Positions 1-7,546 of a DNA stretch of 23,922 nucleotides are shown here, piece after piece (within the stretch, counting starts at the first letter, position 1; each line of letters opens with the position of its first letter). The notes below the pieces were generated by a model. It was given only the letters and a program-made list of their open reading frames with translations. It did not search any database and had not been told where the DNA came from. The stretch covers positions 1 through 23,922 of the forward strand of contig DUZM01000007.1 in NCBI GenBank assembly GCA_013349485.1. Direction: 5' to 3'. The position numbers were made by a program, and so were the translations under genes. This DNA comes from Candidatus Hydrogenedentota bacterium. GTDB taxonomy: Bacteria; Hydrogenedentota; Hydrogenedentia; Hydrogenedentales; SLHB01.

Positions 1-57
1 CAGGGACAGCGGCAGGGCGGCCGTGAGGTCACCTTGCCGCACTTGTATTTGTCCTAA
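1..57 (+). CDS. possible C-terminal end of an upstream gene
   Basis: Frame 1 is open from the window edge to a TAA at 55-57 and reads QGQRQGGREVTLPHLYLS. It ends 41 bases before the start of the next gene on the same strand. Eighteen codons are too few to identify a family or to prove coding. It is listed because the spacing suits a preceding operon member. Confidence 0.25.
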   Translation, partial: QGQRQGGREVTLPHLYLS

Positions 58-98
58 GGCCAACCATGACCGGGGCATTGGGAAAGGAGGAACACTCC

Positions 99-698
99 AT
101 GAGCAAACCGGTTACGAACTTCGTTGTTGACGCTGTGGCTCTTGCGGCCTTGATGTTCCTCGCCGCAACGGGAATTCTGCTTCGGTACGTACTGCCTCCC
201 GGCTCGGGACATTTCAGCGCCCTGTGGGGAATGGATCGCCACGAGTGGGGGCAGATTCACTTCTGGATTGCTGTAGTTTTAGTGGGGCTCTTGGCCCTGC
301 ACCTTGTTCTCCATTGCCGTTGGGTCGTCTGCATGGTCAAAGGACATCCGCGTGAGGGATCGCGCCTTCGGGTTGCCTTTGCAGTTATTGGCGTATTGAC
401 AATCGCCGGACTCTCGGCCGCGCCTTTCCTCGGTCAGGTGGTGCAGACAAGCGCGGGACCTCAGCACAAGATGCGCCTGGGTAAACACTCAAGAGGTCCG
501 GCGCACCAATTCAATGGCTCAATCACCTTGCGGGAGGTCGAGCAACGTACTGGCGTCTCCGTTAACATAGTCCTGCGGGAACTCGGTTTGCCGCCTGACG
601 TGCCGACTTCTGAGCAGTTGGGAAGACTGCGCAAGAGATATGGATTTGACATGCGCGAGGTTCGGGAGATCGTTCAGGAGAACCTTCCGCAACGATGA
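99..698 (+). CDS. DUF4405 cytochrome b-like membrane protein
   Basis: This 199-residue protein resembles DUF4405 proteins, small membrane proteins likened to the haem-binding part of cytochrome b. It has a first membrane helix at about residues 9-31, a second at about 55-77 and a third at about 92-112. Histidines at 48, 54, 68 and 72 around the second helix (DRHEW, QIHFW, LHLVLH) are candidate haem ligands. The soluble tail (about 140-199) has a leucine/arginine-rich helical character and may bind a partner. The start at 99 is preferred over the in-frame ATG at 66 because AGGAGG lies at 85-90, eight bases before it. It is followed by hairpins, an Fe-S gene remnant and a two-component system, so it may once have formed a membrane electron-transfer pair with the Fe-S protein. 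Haem binding is inferred. Confidence 0.82.
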   Translation: MSKPVTNFVVDAVALAALMFLAATGILLRYVLPPGSGHFSALWGMDRHEWGQIHFWIAVVLVGLLALHLVLHCRWVVCMVKGHPREGSRLRVAFAVIGVLTIAGLSAAPFLGQVVQTSAGPQHKMRLGKHSRGPAHQFNGSITLREVEQRTGVSVNIVLRELGLPPDVPTSEQLGRLRKRYGFDMREVREIVQENLPQR

Positions 699-703
699 GT
701 CCT

Positions 704-727
704 GCGGCTTGCCTGCAGGCGAGCCGC
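704..727 (+). terminator. strong hairpin after the DUF4405 gene
   Basis: A 10-bp stem (704-713 with 718-727, one G-T pair) closes on the tetraloop TGCA, starting six bases after the DUF4405 stop codon. There is no T-run after it, so it is not a classical intrinsic terminator. It could stabilise the mRNA 3' end, act as a weak terminator, or be a REP-like palindrome. Confidence 0.4.
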
Positions 728-751
728 CCATGTGCTGAGTATCGGATCGTG

Positions 752-786
752 GACTCGGTTGCGGTATACGCAAGCATCTCCGAGTC
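752..786 (+). other. compound hairpin in the 699-852 gap
   Basis: Outer arms GACTCGG (752-758) and CCGAGTC (780-786) are perfectly complementary. Directly inside them TTGCG (759-763) pairs with CGCAA (769-773) around the loop GTATA, leaving a six-base bulge. With the hairpin at 704-727 it makes a structured stretch between the DUF4405 gene and the Fe-S remnant. The function is unknown. Confidence 0.35.
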
Positions 787-852
787 GGTGACTTGTGATA
801 TCATGTCCGCGGTCTCCGAGGCAGAACGCAGTAACGGAAGCGGACGTAAACA

Positions 853-1122
853 TTGCGGGGCGAACGGCCATTGTGGGTAACAGAAGAAACCTGCACGGTT
901 AACCTGCCTGAGATAAGCTGCGTCACGATGGAGAAGACCGTGATGGAAGCCATACTGAAGCAGGACCGAGTTGTCCCGGACTGTTTCGTCTGCGGCACGT
1001 GCATCGACGTTTGCCCAACCAAGTCAGTCTCATTCGCGTCCGGAAAACGCACGCCCCCCCACTTGACAAGTCTGGTGGCGACGAGTAGCGGCAGCACGAG
1101 GATATGGTCAAGGGTCTTATAG
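853..1122 (+). pseudogene. remnant of a 4Fe-4S membrane-type protein (C-terminal end)
   Basis: The open frame contains VVPDCFVCGTCIDVCPTK, a complete CxxCxxCxxxCP [4Fe-4S] ligand set (about 991-1023), followed by SVSF and a basic tail. This is how NapH/YccM-type polyferredoxin membrane proteins and related electron carriers end. Only about 400 bases separate the DUF4405 gene from the kinase, too short for such a protein, and nothing upstream in the gap resembles its membrane or first cluster regions. The frame then runs unrelated sequence into the kinase start. I read it as the surviving end of a deleted gene. A small free-standing ferredoxin starting at ATG 928 is the alternative, but one cluster with no ordered fold around it makes that less likely. 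Confidence 0.5.
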
Positions 1123-2462
1123 CATCGTTCCGCTGGGTCTTGTTGGTAGCCGCGATGGTCGCCGCTACCGGCTTTGTACTGCTCTATCATGATCATCAGT
1201 CTGTGGTCGCAAGCCATCGAGAGATCATGCTCGCGAGGGGGCAGACGGTGCTTGATTCGCTGACAGCCGGGATCAGGGCCCAAGGCCGTATGGGAAGGTA
1301 CCGCCCGGATCGCCTCTCGGCCATCTTCGCAGAACTCGCCGATACACCCGATATCATAGGTCTGGAGTTGCGTACGCAAAAGGGAGCCGTCATCTCTTCG
1401 GGAGGCGAAACTCCAGGCTTTCGGGAAGCAAGCCCACGTGGACCTCTCTGGCAGAAAGATCGATTGATCATGGTTTGCGAACCCCTGCTTCTGGGCCACG
1501 GGCCCGGTGGCGGATTCGGGTTCGGTGCTGCACAAGGGGGCGGACAAGGCTGGCGCCGCAGCCGTGGCGAGCCCCCTGGAATGGAGGGTTGGGAGCCATT
1601 TCCTACGGGTCCCTACCTCCTTACCGCAACGCTTGACACAAGCGCCATGAAGGACAAGATCCGCGGCGAGCAAATTCGGTTCATTGTTTCAACGTGCGTC
1701 GCCCTACTCGCCGTGCTTCTTGGCGCGTCGTTTTTGCTGGCGTGGGTACGCCAACGGGACCTCAGGACCGCTCTGCTGGTGGCTCGAGAGAGGACGGCAC
1801 AGCAGGAACACCTGACGCGCTTGGGCGCCGGGCTCGCGCACGAAACCAAGAACCCATTGGGGATTGTGCGAGGGCAGGCGCAACTCATCGCCGATTCTTC
1901 CGATTCCGAAGAGAATAGAGCGCGCGCAGCAACAATTGTTGACGAAACCGACCGCAGCGTCAGGCAGATCAGTTCTTTTCTTTGTCTTGCCCGCCCGCAG
2001 GAAGCAACGGTTGCGGCAATAGACCTTGACGAATTCATGAAGGGGTTCTTGCATCTCATCGAAGAAGAGGCCCGGGAAAAGAACATCAGGTTGAACAGCA
2101 TCCGAAGCGGCCTTAGGATATGGGGCGACAAGGAGCTCTTGCGCAGAGCCATGCTGAACCTGATCATCAACGCCTTTCGTGCCTGCAAATCAGGGGACGA
2201 GATAAAGGTCACTGCGGAAAGAAACGCCGGTTCAGTTTCTCTGAGCGTGACAGACTCCGGGTGCGGCATCTCGCAAGAAGACCTAGCGCACGTAACTGAG
2301 CCCTATTTCAGTCGTTTCGAGGGGGGCAGCGGCCTGGGCTTGTCGCTCGTGAAACAGATCGCGATGGCCCATGATTGGGAGTTGGACATTACGTCTTGCC
2401 CGGGTCAGGGAACGCGCGTGTCATTGGATGGAATCGATGAAGTGAAGCCGAGTCATGCCTGA
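1104..2462 (+). CDS. sensor histidine kinase, ZraS/NtrB type
   Basis: A 452-residue membrane histidine kinase that should autophosphorylate and pass phosphate to the next gene product. Membrane helices lie at about residues 11-28 and 192-215 and enclose a periplasmic sensor of about 160 residues. Within it, residues 131-149 are extremely glycine-rich (GHGPGGGFGFG onwards) and are followed by an Arg/Trp/Pro-rich stretch. The HisKA H-box is GLAHETKNPLG with the phospho-acceptor His246. The ATPase domain has an N-box (LNLIINAF), G1 (DSGCGIS) and G2 (GGSGLGLSLV). The reading frame overlaps the regulator by eight bases, so the two are translationally coupled. GAGG lies very close to the ATG, so the start is reasonable but not certain. 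The signal is unknown; ZraS itself senses zinc and envelope stress, but this sensor does not resemble it enough to carry that over. Confidence 0.93.
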   Translation: MVKGLIASFRWVLLVAAMVAATGFVLLYHDHQSVVASHREIMLARGQTVLDSLTAGIRAQGRMGRYRPDRLSAIFAELADTPDIIGLELRTQKGAVISSGGETPGFREASPRGPLWQKDRLIMVCEPLLLGHGPGGGFGFGAAQGGGQGWRRSRGEPPGMEGWEPFPTGPYLLTATLDTSAMKDKIRGEQIRFIVSTCVALLAVLLGASFLLAWVRQRDLRTALLVARERTAQQEHLTRLGAGLAHETKNPLGIVRGQAQLIADSSDSEENRARAATIVDETDRSVRQISSFLCLARPQEATVAAIDLDEFMKGFLHLIEEEAREKNIRLNSIRSGLRIWGDKELLRRAMLNLIINAFRACKSGDEIKVTAERNAGSVSLSVTDSGCGISQEDLAHVTEPYFSRFEGGSGLGLSLVKQIAMAHDWELDITSCPGQGTRVSLDGIDEVKPSHA

Positions 2463-3765
2463 TGATCCCCCTCTCATAGCCATTGTCGATGACGAACGAG
2501 GCCAGCGGCAGTTGCTAGACAATGCGCTGCGGCGCGCGGGCTTCCGAACCGTCTTGTGCAAGGATGCCGAGGAAGGGTTCGCCGCTGCCGGTAGATGCGA
2601 CCTCCTGCTTCTCGACGTGCGCATGCCTGGTATGAGCGGCTTGGAGGTTCTCAAGAAGGTCAAGGAGGACCATCCCACATTGCCCGTGATCCTGCTCACC
2701 GCCTTCATCGACGTGCGTGACGCGGTCTCTGCCATGAGAACCGGCGCCTTGGACTACTTGGAGAAGCCGGTCGACCTCGACGAACTCGTTGCCGCCGTGG
2801 ACGACGCTTTGGGCTGCACAGGTCGACCAATTGCAGACCAGGAGGCGCTGGAGCTGCCTTCCAATGTCGCCGTTGCGAATCCAGACATGGTCCAAGTCTT
2901 CAAGCAAGCGGCCCGGGCCGCAGCCACTGACGCCACCATCCTTATCCTCGGGGAGAGCGGCACGGGGAAGCAGATAGTGGCGGAATTCGTTCAGGAGCAA
3001 AGTCGGCGAGCTGACAAGCCTTTTGTGACCGTCAATTGCGGCGCCATTCCCGAGCACCTCATTGAGTCCGAATTGTTTGGACACGAGAAGGGCGCCTTTA
3101 CGGGGGCCGACGCACAGCGCATTGGCCGTTTTGAAGAGGCGGATGGCGGCACCTTGTTTCTTGATGAGGTCGGCGAACTCCCTCTTTCCTTGCAGCCAGC
3201 CTTCCTTCAGGTATTGGAGACCGGCACGTTGCGCCGCGTCGGGGGCAGCCGAGACATCCGAACAGACATCAGGATCATTTCGGCGACCAATCGCGACCTC
3301 GAAGAAGAGGTGAAGAAGGGCGCCTTCCGGGAGGATCTCTACTACCGCCTCAGCGTATTCCCTTTGTCAGTTCCCCCTTTGCGAGCGCGGCCGGAGGATA
3401 TTCTTCCCCTTGCCGACTTGCTTTTGAAATCGCGGCACAAACGCCTGTCGCCGGCTGCCGAACGCATGGTCATGCTCTATGATTGGCCCGGTAACGTGCG
3501 GGAACTGCGCAACGCACTCGAACGTGCGAGTATCCTCTCCGAGGGTCCTCTCATCCTGCCGCAAGATCTCCCATCCAACATACAACACCCCGGGCCCACT
3601 CGCGAAGCTGCCGGCGGCGTCCTCGTCGGCAACATGCAGGAGATTCAACGTCAGGCCATTCTAGAGGCCTTGGAGAAGACTGGCGGGAACAAGACCAAAG
3701 CCGCCAAGCTTCTGGGCATAGGCAGGCGCACCTTCATCTACAAGCTGCGCGACTACGGTATGTGA
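2455..3765 (+). CDS. NtrC-family sigma-54 response regulator
   Basis: A 436-residue sigma-54 activator. The receiver (residues 1-120) is complete: acidic pair Asp12-Asp13, phospho-acceptor Asp54 (LLLDVRMPG) and Lys104 (YLEKPV). The AAA+ domain has Walker A GESGTGKQ (166-173), the sigma-54 contact loop GAFTGA (213-218), Walker B TLFLDE (233-238) and arginine-finger region FREDLYYRL. A Fis-type helix-turn-helix at about 405-436 ends in NKTKAAKLLGIGRRTFIYKL. The Walker A Gln173 replaces the usual Glu, a mild change. It overlaps the kinase gene and is its obvious partner. It is the only intact phosphorylatable regulator in the window, so it is a candidate activator of the two sigma-54 promoters on the other strand. 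Confidence 0.95.
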   Translation: MPDDPPLIAIVDDERGQRQLLDNALRRAGFRTVLCKDAEEGFAAAGRCDLLLLDVRMPGMSGLEVLKKVKEDHPTLPVILLTAFIDVRDAVSAMRTGALDYLEKPVDLDELVAAVDDALGCTGRPIADQEALELPSNVAVANPDMVQVFKQAARAAATDATILILGESGTGKQIVAEFVQEQSRRADKPFVTVNCGAIPEHLIESELFGHEKGAFTGADAQRIGRFEEADGGTLFLDEVGELPLSLQPAFLQVLETGTLRRVGGSRDIRTDIRIISATNRDLEEEVKKGAFREDLYYRLSVFPLSVPPLRARPEDILPLADLLLKSRHKRLSPAAERMVMLYDWPGNVRELRNALERASILSEGPLILPQDLPSNIQHPGPTREAAGGVLVGNMQEIQRQAILEALEKTGGNKTKAAKLLGIGRRTFIYKLRDYGM

Positions 3766-3992
3766 GAACGCTTCGTGTCGGATACTGCAAAGAAGCGCTG
3801 ACGAACGGAGCGGACGCGGTCGTGTATCGGAAACGGCTGCACAATGAGCTGGATCGCCTGGTGAGCGCGTTGACTGGCGGCAACGGTGTGATGGCTGTTC
3901 TCGAAAAGGAGCTTATCTGGCCCACACGAATTTGCTCGGGTCTCGTACTGGCCGCCTACGGACGAGCTGAGCATCCTGTCGCAATGCGGTGA
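3762..3992 (+). CDS. possible small coupled ORF, unknown
   Basis: A 76-codon frame starts at a GTG overlapping the regulator stop (GTGA, 3762-3765), the classical coupling geometry. It runs to a TGA at 3990-3992. The product (starting MRTLRVGYCKEALTNGADAV) matches no family I know and has no clear membrane segment or motif. It fills most of the gap between the converging regulator and DUF362 genes. It may be a real small protein, a relic or chance. Confidence 0.22.
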   Translation: MRTLRVGYCKEALTNGADAVVYRKRLHNELDRLVSALTGGNGVMAVLEKELIWPTRICSGLVLAAYGRAEHPVAMR

Positions 3993-4009
3993 CGGGATGG
4001 TGGGTGCTG

Positions 4010-5245
4010 TCAGGAGACAGGCTGTCGCAGGAGCGGAGGCCGGCAATGGATGTCATATCTGGTCTGAACGTATTCGGCCGTCTCGTCCGCTGAACGGATT
4101 GCCCACGTGTCCTTTGCTGCGATATGTTCACGCAAGAGGTTTGCCGCCACCGTATCCACGGCAAAGGGATTTCTGCCGACCAGGAAACCGAAGTCGTGGG
4201 GGACTAAGGGCCGTTGCCGAGCATTCACGCAGTCGCACTGCGGCGTGATTGAGTAGAGGTGGAGCACGTGGAGAGCGCGCTCCCATCGACCGGACATCAT
4301 GCCGACGGTGTAGTCCGCCATCCGAACGGGCAGGGAGTTTCGGCCTCGCTGCCAGTCGGTGATTTCTTCATCGCGCAGAACGACGGCCTCGTTGTTGCAT
4401 ACGGCCACACATTCGCCGCAACCGATACACACGCCGGGGACTACCTTCGGTGGCTTGCCGTCGTTGGGAATACTCAATGCCTGCACTGGGCAGTTCCGTA
4501 CGCATATACCGCAGCTTGTGCACCGTGACTCGTCAAAAGACGGCAGAAGAGATTGGTGCATGCGGAGTTTGCCTCTTAGCGACGAACATCCCATGGCGAT
4601 GCTCTTGACACACCCAGCAAACCCGGCCAACCCGTGACAGGTGAGGTGCGCATAGTTGATAATAGAGTCAGCCACTGCGAAGCCGCCGGCCAAATAGAAA
4701 TCGTGATAGCGTTCGATGCCGCCCAGTTCGAGGCGAACCGCTTCTTCCTCGAATTCGAAGACCTTCGGCACGGACGTTGACGGCCTGTCCAACACTACGA
4801 AGGGCATCCCGGCGGGTCCGTCGGGCCACCAGCCCTTGCGCTCGGCCAGAGAAAGGTAAGCGCCCGCATTGCCGAGAGGGTTTTGCCGATGGCCCCGTTC
4901 GCCTGTGTACGCCACGGTAGAGTCGCCCGCGACGATTCGTGCGCGGGGTGTGTGTGACACGAACGCGGACGCTGCCCGCGCAAAGCCGGGCCGCATGTGC
5001 GTGGTCCCGCGCGGTTCGCCCACATGGACCTTTAGCAATGCTGTGGCCCCGCAGGCTTCGGGATATGCCGTTTGCATCGCATCGGCCAGTGCCGTGTTGA
5101 TATGGTCGAGCGCGTCCCCTTCCACCCGCTGCAGGTCGGCGTCGCCGGTATCGACGAAGACAACGGGATAGGCCGCGCCCGAGTCCGTCATACCCGCAGG
5201 CAAAGCGTCTTGCGCGGGGCTTCCTGGATCGTCTCGCTTACTCAT
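4010..5245 (-). CDS. DUF362 protein with two [4Fe-4S] clusters
   Basis: A 411-residue soluble protein. An N-terminal DUF362 region carries CHGLAGFAGCVKSIAMGC (203-220), a cysteine-containing stretch typical of the family. A dicluster ferredoxin insert follows, with CTSCGICVRNCP (242-252) and CIGCGECVAVCN (273-283). The DUF362 fold then resumes (VPHDFGFLVGRNPFAVD). It starts one base after the stop of the binding-protein gene and is the last gene of the long minus-strand string. DUF362-ferredoxin proteins have no settled biochemistry. Beside MttB-type methyltransferases, which usually need a low-potential donor to reactivate oxidised cobalamin, an electron-donor role is plausible but is inference. 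The other end converges with the response regulator. Confidence 0.9.
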   Translation of the reverse strand: MSKRDDPGSPAQDALPAGMTDSGAAYPVVFVDTGDADLQRVEGDALDHINTALADAMQTAYPEACGATALLKVHVGEPRGTTHMRPGFARAASAFVSHTPRARIVAGDSTVAYTGERGHRQNPLGNAGAYLSLAERKGWWPDGPAGMPFVVLDRPSTSVPKVFEFEEEAVRLELGGIERYHDFYLAGGFAVADSIINYAHLTCHGLAGFAGCVKSIAMGCSSLRGKLRMHQSLLPSFDESRCTSCGICVRNCPVQALSIPNDGKPPKVVPGVCIGCGECVAVCNNEAVVLRDEEITDWQRGRNSLPVRMADYTVGMMSGRWERALHVLHLYSITPQCDCVNARQRPLVPHDFGFLVGRNPFAVDTVAANLLREHIAAKDTWAIRSADETAEYVQTRYDIHCRPPLLRQPVS

Positions 5246-5246
5246 G

Positions 5247-6212
5247 CTATGGCTTGTTCGAGGTCAACAGCGCCGCCAAGTCGGAGATAGTCTTGAGCCC
5301 AAGTTCCCGGGCGTGCTTCTTGCGCATGGCAAGCGTATAGGTGTTGTTGAAGCCGAAGGGATCGAGCCAGACCAGCCCAAACTCATCTTTGAACGCGCGC
5401 TTCACCTTCCTGTAAGCGGCCTCCGGATCGCTGATGACATCTTCCTTGAGAATGTTGACCAGGCCGGTGCCGGTGTACTCGCAATAGAGGTCCAAGTCCC
5501 CCGCCTTCAGGGCGCTGAAACAGATCATCGTTCCGCCCAGATTGAGTTTTCGATTCGCTTCTATATCCGTTGTGCACTCGATGAGAATTGCCATGAGTTC
5601 GCCGACGATTTCCTGCTCGGTAAACTGCTTGCCGCCGACGGCGATTTTCCCGGCGTCCCCGCTTCCTGGCGTTGTATCGGGCGCGATCAGGCCTTTCGAC
5701 ACAAGAAACCCGCGGGCCACGTCTGCCGCCTTCCGGCCTTTTTCGTCGACCTCGTAGTTTAACCGCTGCATTGTAGCGTCATCGATAAGGCCGGAGAGTC
5801 TTTCGAGGGCGCCCTGGAGCGCAGGTAGTCTATCGAGCGTTTCTTGTCGCACGAGCGGGGCCGCGTAGTATGGGGGGAAGAACTGCTGGTCGTCCTCAAG
5901 AACCAGGAGGTCGTATGCCGCAATGCGTCCGTCCGTCGCAAAGGCATCGATAACGTCCACGGCGCCATCGGCCGCCGCCTTGTACATGAGGCCCGGGTCC
6001 ATCTGCTTGGGTTCTTCCGGGAACTCGAATCCGTATTGTTTGCACAGCCCCGCGTAGCCGTCGGGCCGGCTATGGAACTCGGCATCGAAGGCCGCGCTCA
6101 ACCGGCCCTCGGGGGCCGGCGCTCCGCACGCGGCCAAGAGGAATAACGCCAGGCCAGTTGCCGCCTTACCGGTCGTTGAAGAATTCTGTCGGTCGTTGCT
6201 TTCCATGGTCAT
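5247..6212 (-). CDS. glycine betaine-type ABC binding lipoprotein, circularly permuted
   Basis: A 321-residue lipoprotein. The signal peptide ends at lipobox LLAAC (Cys29), so it is anchored outside the membrane to feed the permease. The sequence belongs to the OpuAC/OpuCC/OsmF binding-protein family (PF04069), but its halves are swapped. Residues 37-175 (RPDGY, VDVIDAFATDGRI, FFPPYYAAPLV, LNYEVD) are the usual C-terminal lobe. A Pro/Gly/Ser-rich linker (176-188) follows. Residues 189-311 (GGKQFTEQEIVGEL, KLNLGGT, EYTGTGL, FGFNNTYTL, TISDLA) are the usual N-terminal lobe. All parts of both lobes are present, so it is a permutation and not a truncation. AGAAAGGG supports starts at 6212 or 6206; an in-frame ATG at 6257 would overlap the MarC gene. 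The likely ligand is a quaternary amine such as glycine betaine, choline or carnitine. Confidence 0.92.
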   Translation of the reverse strand: MTMESNDRQNSSTTGKAATGLALFLLAACGAPAPEGRLSAAFDAEFHSRPDGYAGLCKQYGFEFPEEPKQMDPGLMYKAAADGAVDVIDAFATDGRIAAYDLLVLEDDQQFFPPYYAAPLVRQETLDRLPALQGALERLSGLIDDATMQRLNYEVDEKGRKAADVARGFLVSKGLIAPDTTPGSGDAGKIAVGGKQFTEQEIVGELMAILIECTTDIEANRKLNLGGTMICFSALKAGDLDLYCEYTGTGLVNILKEDVISDPEAAYRKVKRAFKDEFGLVWLDPFGFNNTYTLAMRKKHARELGLKTISDLAALLTSNKP

Positions 6213-6253
6213 TTGCCCTTTCTCTTGCTCACAAGGAGCCAAGTACGGCGACG

Positions 6254-6859
6254 TCATGGCTGAGGTATGATCAGCATTTCTCGGGTTCCCCTGAGAATCA
6301 TCTCGATTGAAATGGCGCCAATGACTAATCCATTCATCCGCGCGAGGATATTGACGTAGCGTTCGAATACATTTTCCCGCGTCTTCTGCAACTGGTCTTT
6401 GGTGTACTTGAACAAGAGGACAATCGCGAGGGTCACGATTAGGGCCATCGCAATGATGGCCACAGCGTTCGTGCCGTGTTTCTTGCCCAGCAAAATAGAC
6501 TGCGTCACCGTGCCGGCGCCGATCATGAACGGCAAGGCAATGGCCGACGAGACATCGTCAAGCGAGCCGCGGAGCAATTCCGAGGCGCGGTATCCCTTGG
6601 TGGCGTATGAGTAACCGACGGAGAGGAAGATGAGTCCGCCGAAAATCCTGAGCGCCGTAGGCTGGACCCCGAGAAAATCAATCAAGAGTTTCTCGCCCGC
6701 CAGTGAGAAAACCGCAAAGGTACAGAATGAAATGAGCGTGGCGCGGAAGAGGCTATTCACGAACTCCCGGGACGTCAAGTCTTCCATAAGATGAACCAGA
6801 TAGAGGCACAGGGCGAACGGGTTCAGGATTGCCAAAAATGACACTAGCGAGGCCGCCAT
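6254..6859 (-). CDS. MarC/UPF0056-family membrane protein
   Basis: A 201-residue, six-helix membrane protein. It starts with the family's AILNPFALCLYL element, has ALRIFGGLIFLSVGYSYA in the third helix region, and the second-half repeat IALPFMIGAGTVTQSILLG. AAGGAG lies eleven bases before the ATG. MarC proteins are widespread but have no proven transport activity; the early link to multiple antibiotic resistance was withdrawn. It sits between the permease and binding-protein genes of the ABC importer, in the same direction and with gaps of 15 and 41 bases, so it is expressed with them. This interrupts the usual ATPase-permease-binding protein order and suggests a functional link such as solute release or a membrane accessory role. 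Confidence 0.87.
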   Translation of the reverse strand: MAASLVSFLAILNPFALCLYLVHLMEDLTSREFVNSLFRATLISFCTFAVFSLAGEKLLIDFLGVQPTALRIFGGLIFLSVGYSYATKGYRASELLRGSLDDVSSAIALPFMIGAGTVTQSILLGKKHGTNAVAIIAMALIVTLAIVLLFKYTKDQLQKTRENVFERYVNILARMNGLVIGAISIEMILRGTREMLIIPQP

Positions 6860-6874
6860 GGGTATGCGCGCTCC

Positions 6875-7546
6875 TTACGTTGCGGTCTCGGCGGATCGTC
6901 CCGGCGTGAGCGCCTTCTCGAGTGCGCCGAGCCCCCAGTCGAACAGGATGGCCAACAGGGCCGCGGGCGCCGTCCCGGCCAGAATATAGTCAAGTTGAAT
7001 GCTGCGCAGTCCGCGCATGATCAAGTCGCCGAGGCCGCCCCCGCCCACGAGCGTGCAGAGGCACGCGACGCCGATGGTCCAAACGGTAGAAATGCGCAAC
7101 CCGGCCATGATGACGGGGAGGGAGAGGGGCAATTCCACTTTGAACAGAATCTGTCCCGACGTCATCCCCATCCCTTGGGCCACTTCAATGACGTTTGGGT
7201 CAACCTGGCGGATGCCCGTGTAGGTGTTTCTGAGAATGGGCAGCAATGCGTACAGGACGAGCGCGACTACGGCCGGAAGCATTCCGATCGTGGGCAGCGT
7301 TGCGAGCGCGAAGATAAACACGATAAATGCAATGAGCGCCAAACTGGGCACGGTCTGGACCACGCTCGCCACGCCAAGAATGAGCGCGACCAGCCGCGGG
7401 AATCGGGAACGCGTAAGATAGACCCCGAGCGGCAACGCCGCCGCCGTGGCAATAAGCATTGCGAGAAACGTGAGGCAGACGTGCTCGATGGTGTGGCGGA
7501 CGACGTCGGCGCCGAGCTTCTGGAAGAACTCGTGCAAGATGCTCAT
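6875..7546 (-). CDS. betaine/choline-type ABC transporter permease
   Basis: A 223-residue integral membrane protein of the OpuCB/OsmW/ProW class, with about six membrane segments starting at about residue 23. The cytoplasmic EAA loop that contacts the ATPase is in VIEVAQGMGMTSGQILFKVE followed by LPLSLPVIMAG. VVQTVPSLALIAFIVF and VGGGGLGDLI are family-typical. The start ATGA overlaps the stop of the ATPase gene by four bases, so they are translationally coupled. Only one permease gene is present, which fits a homodimeric pore; some relatives use two. The length is normal for the class. Confidence 0.94.
   Translation of the reverse strand: MSILHEFFQKLGADVVRHTIEHVCLTFLAMLIATAAALPLGVYLTRSRFPRLVALILGVASVVQTVPSLALIAFIVFIFALATLPTIGMLPAVVALVLYALLPILRNTYTGIRQVDPNVIEVAQGMGMTSGQILFKVELPLSLPVIMAGLRISTVWTIGVACLCTLVGGGGLGDLIMRGLRSIQLDYILAGTAPAALLAILFDWGLGALEKALTPGRSAETAT

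Noticed and set aside
801..1673. 290-codon - frame opposite the kinase start
   Set aside because: No domain is recognisable and it is antisense to the kinase sensor region.
4007..4020. CTGTC-AGGA-GACAG hairpin at the end of the DUF362 gene as terminator
   Set aside because: The stem is only five base pairs, overlaps the stop codon and lacks a T-run on either strand.
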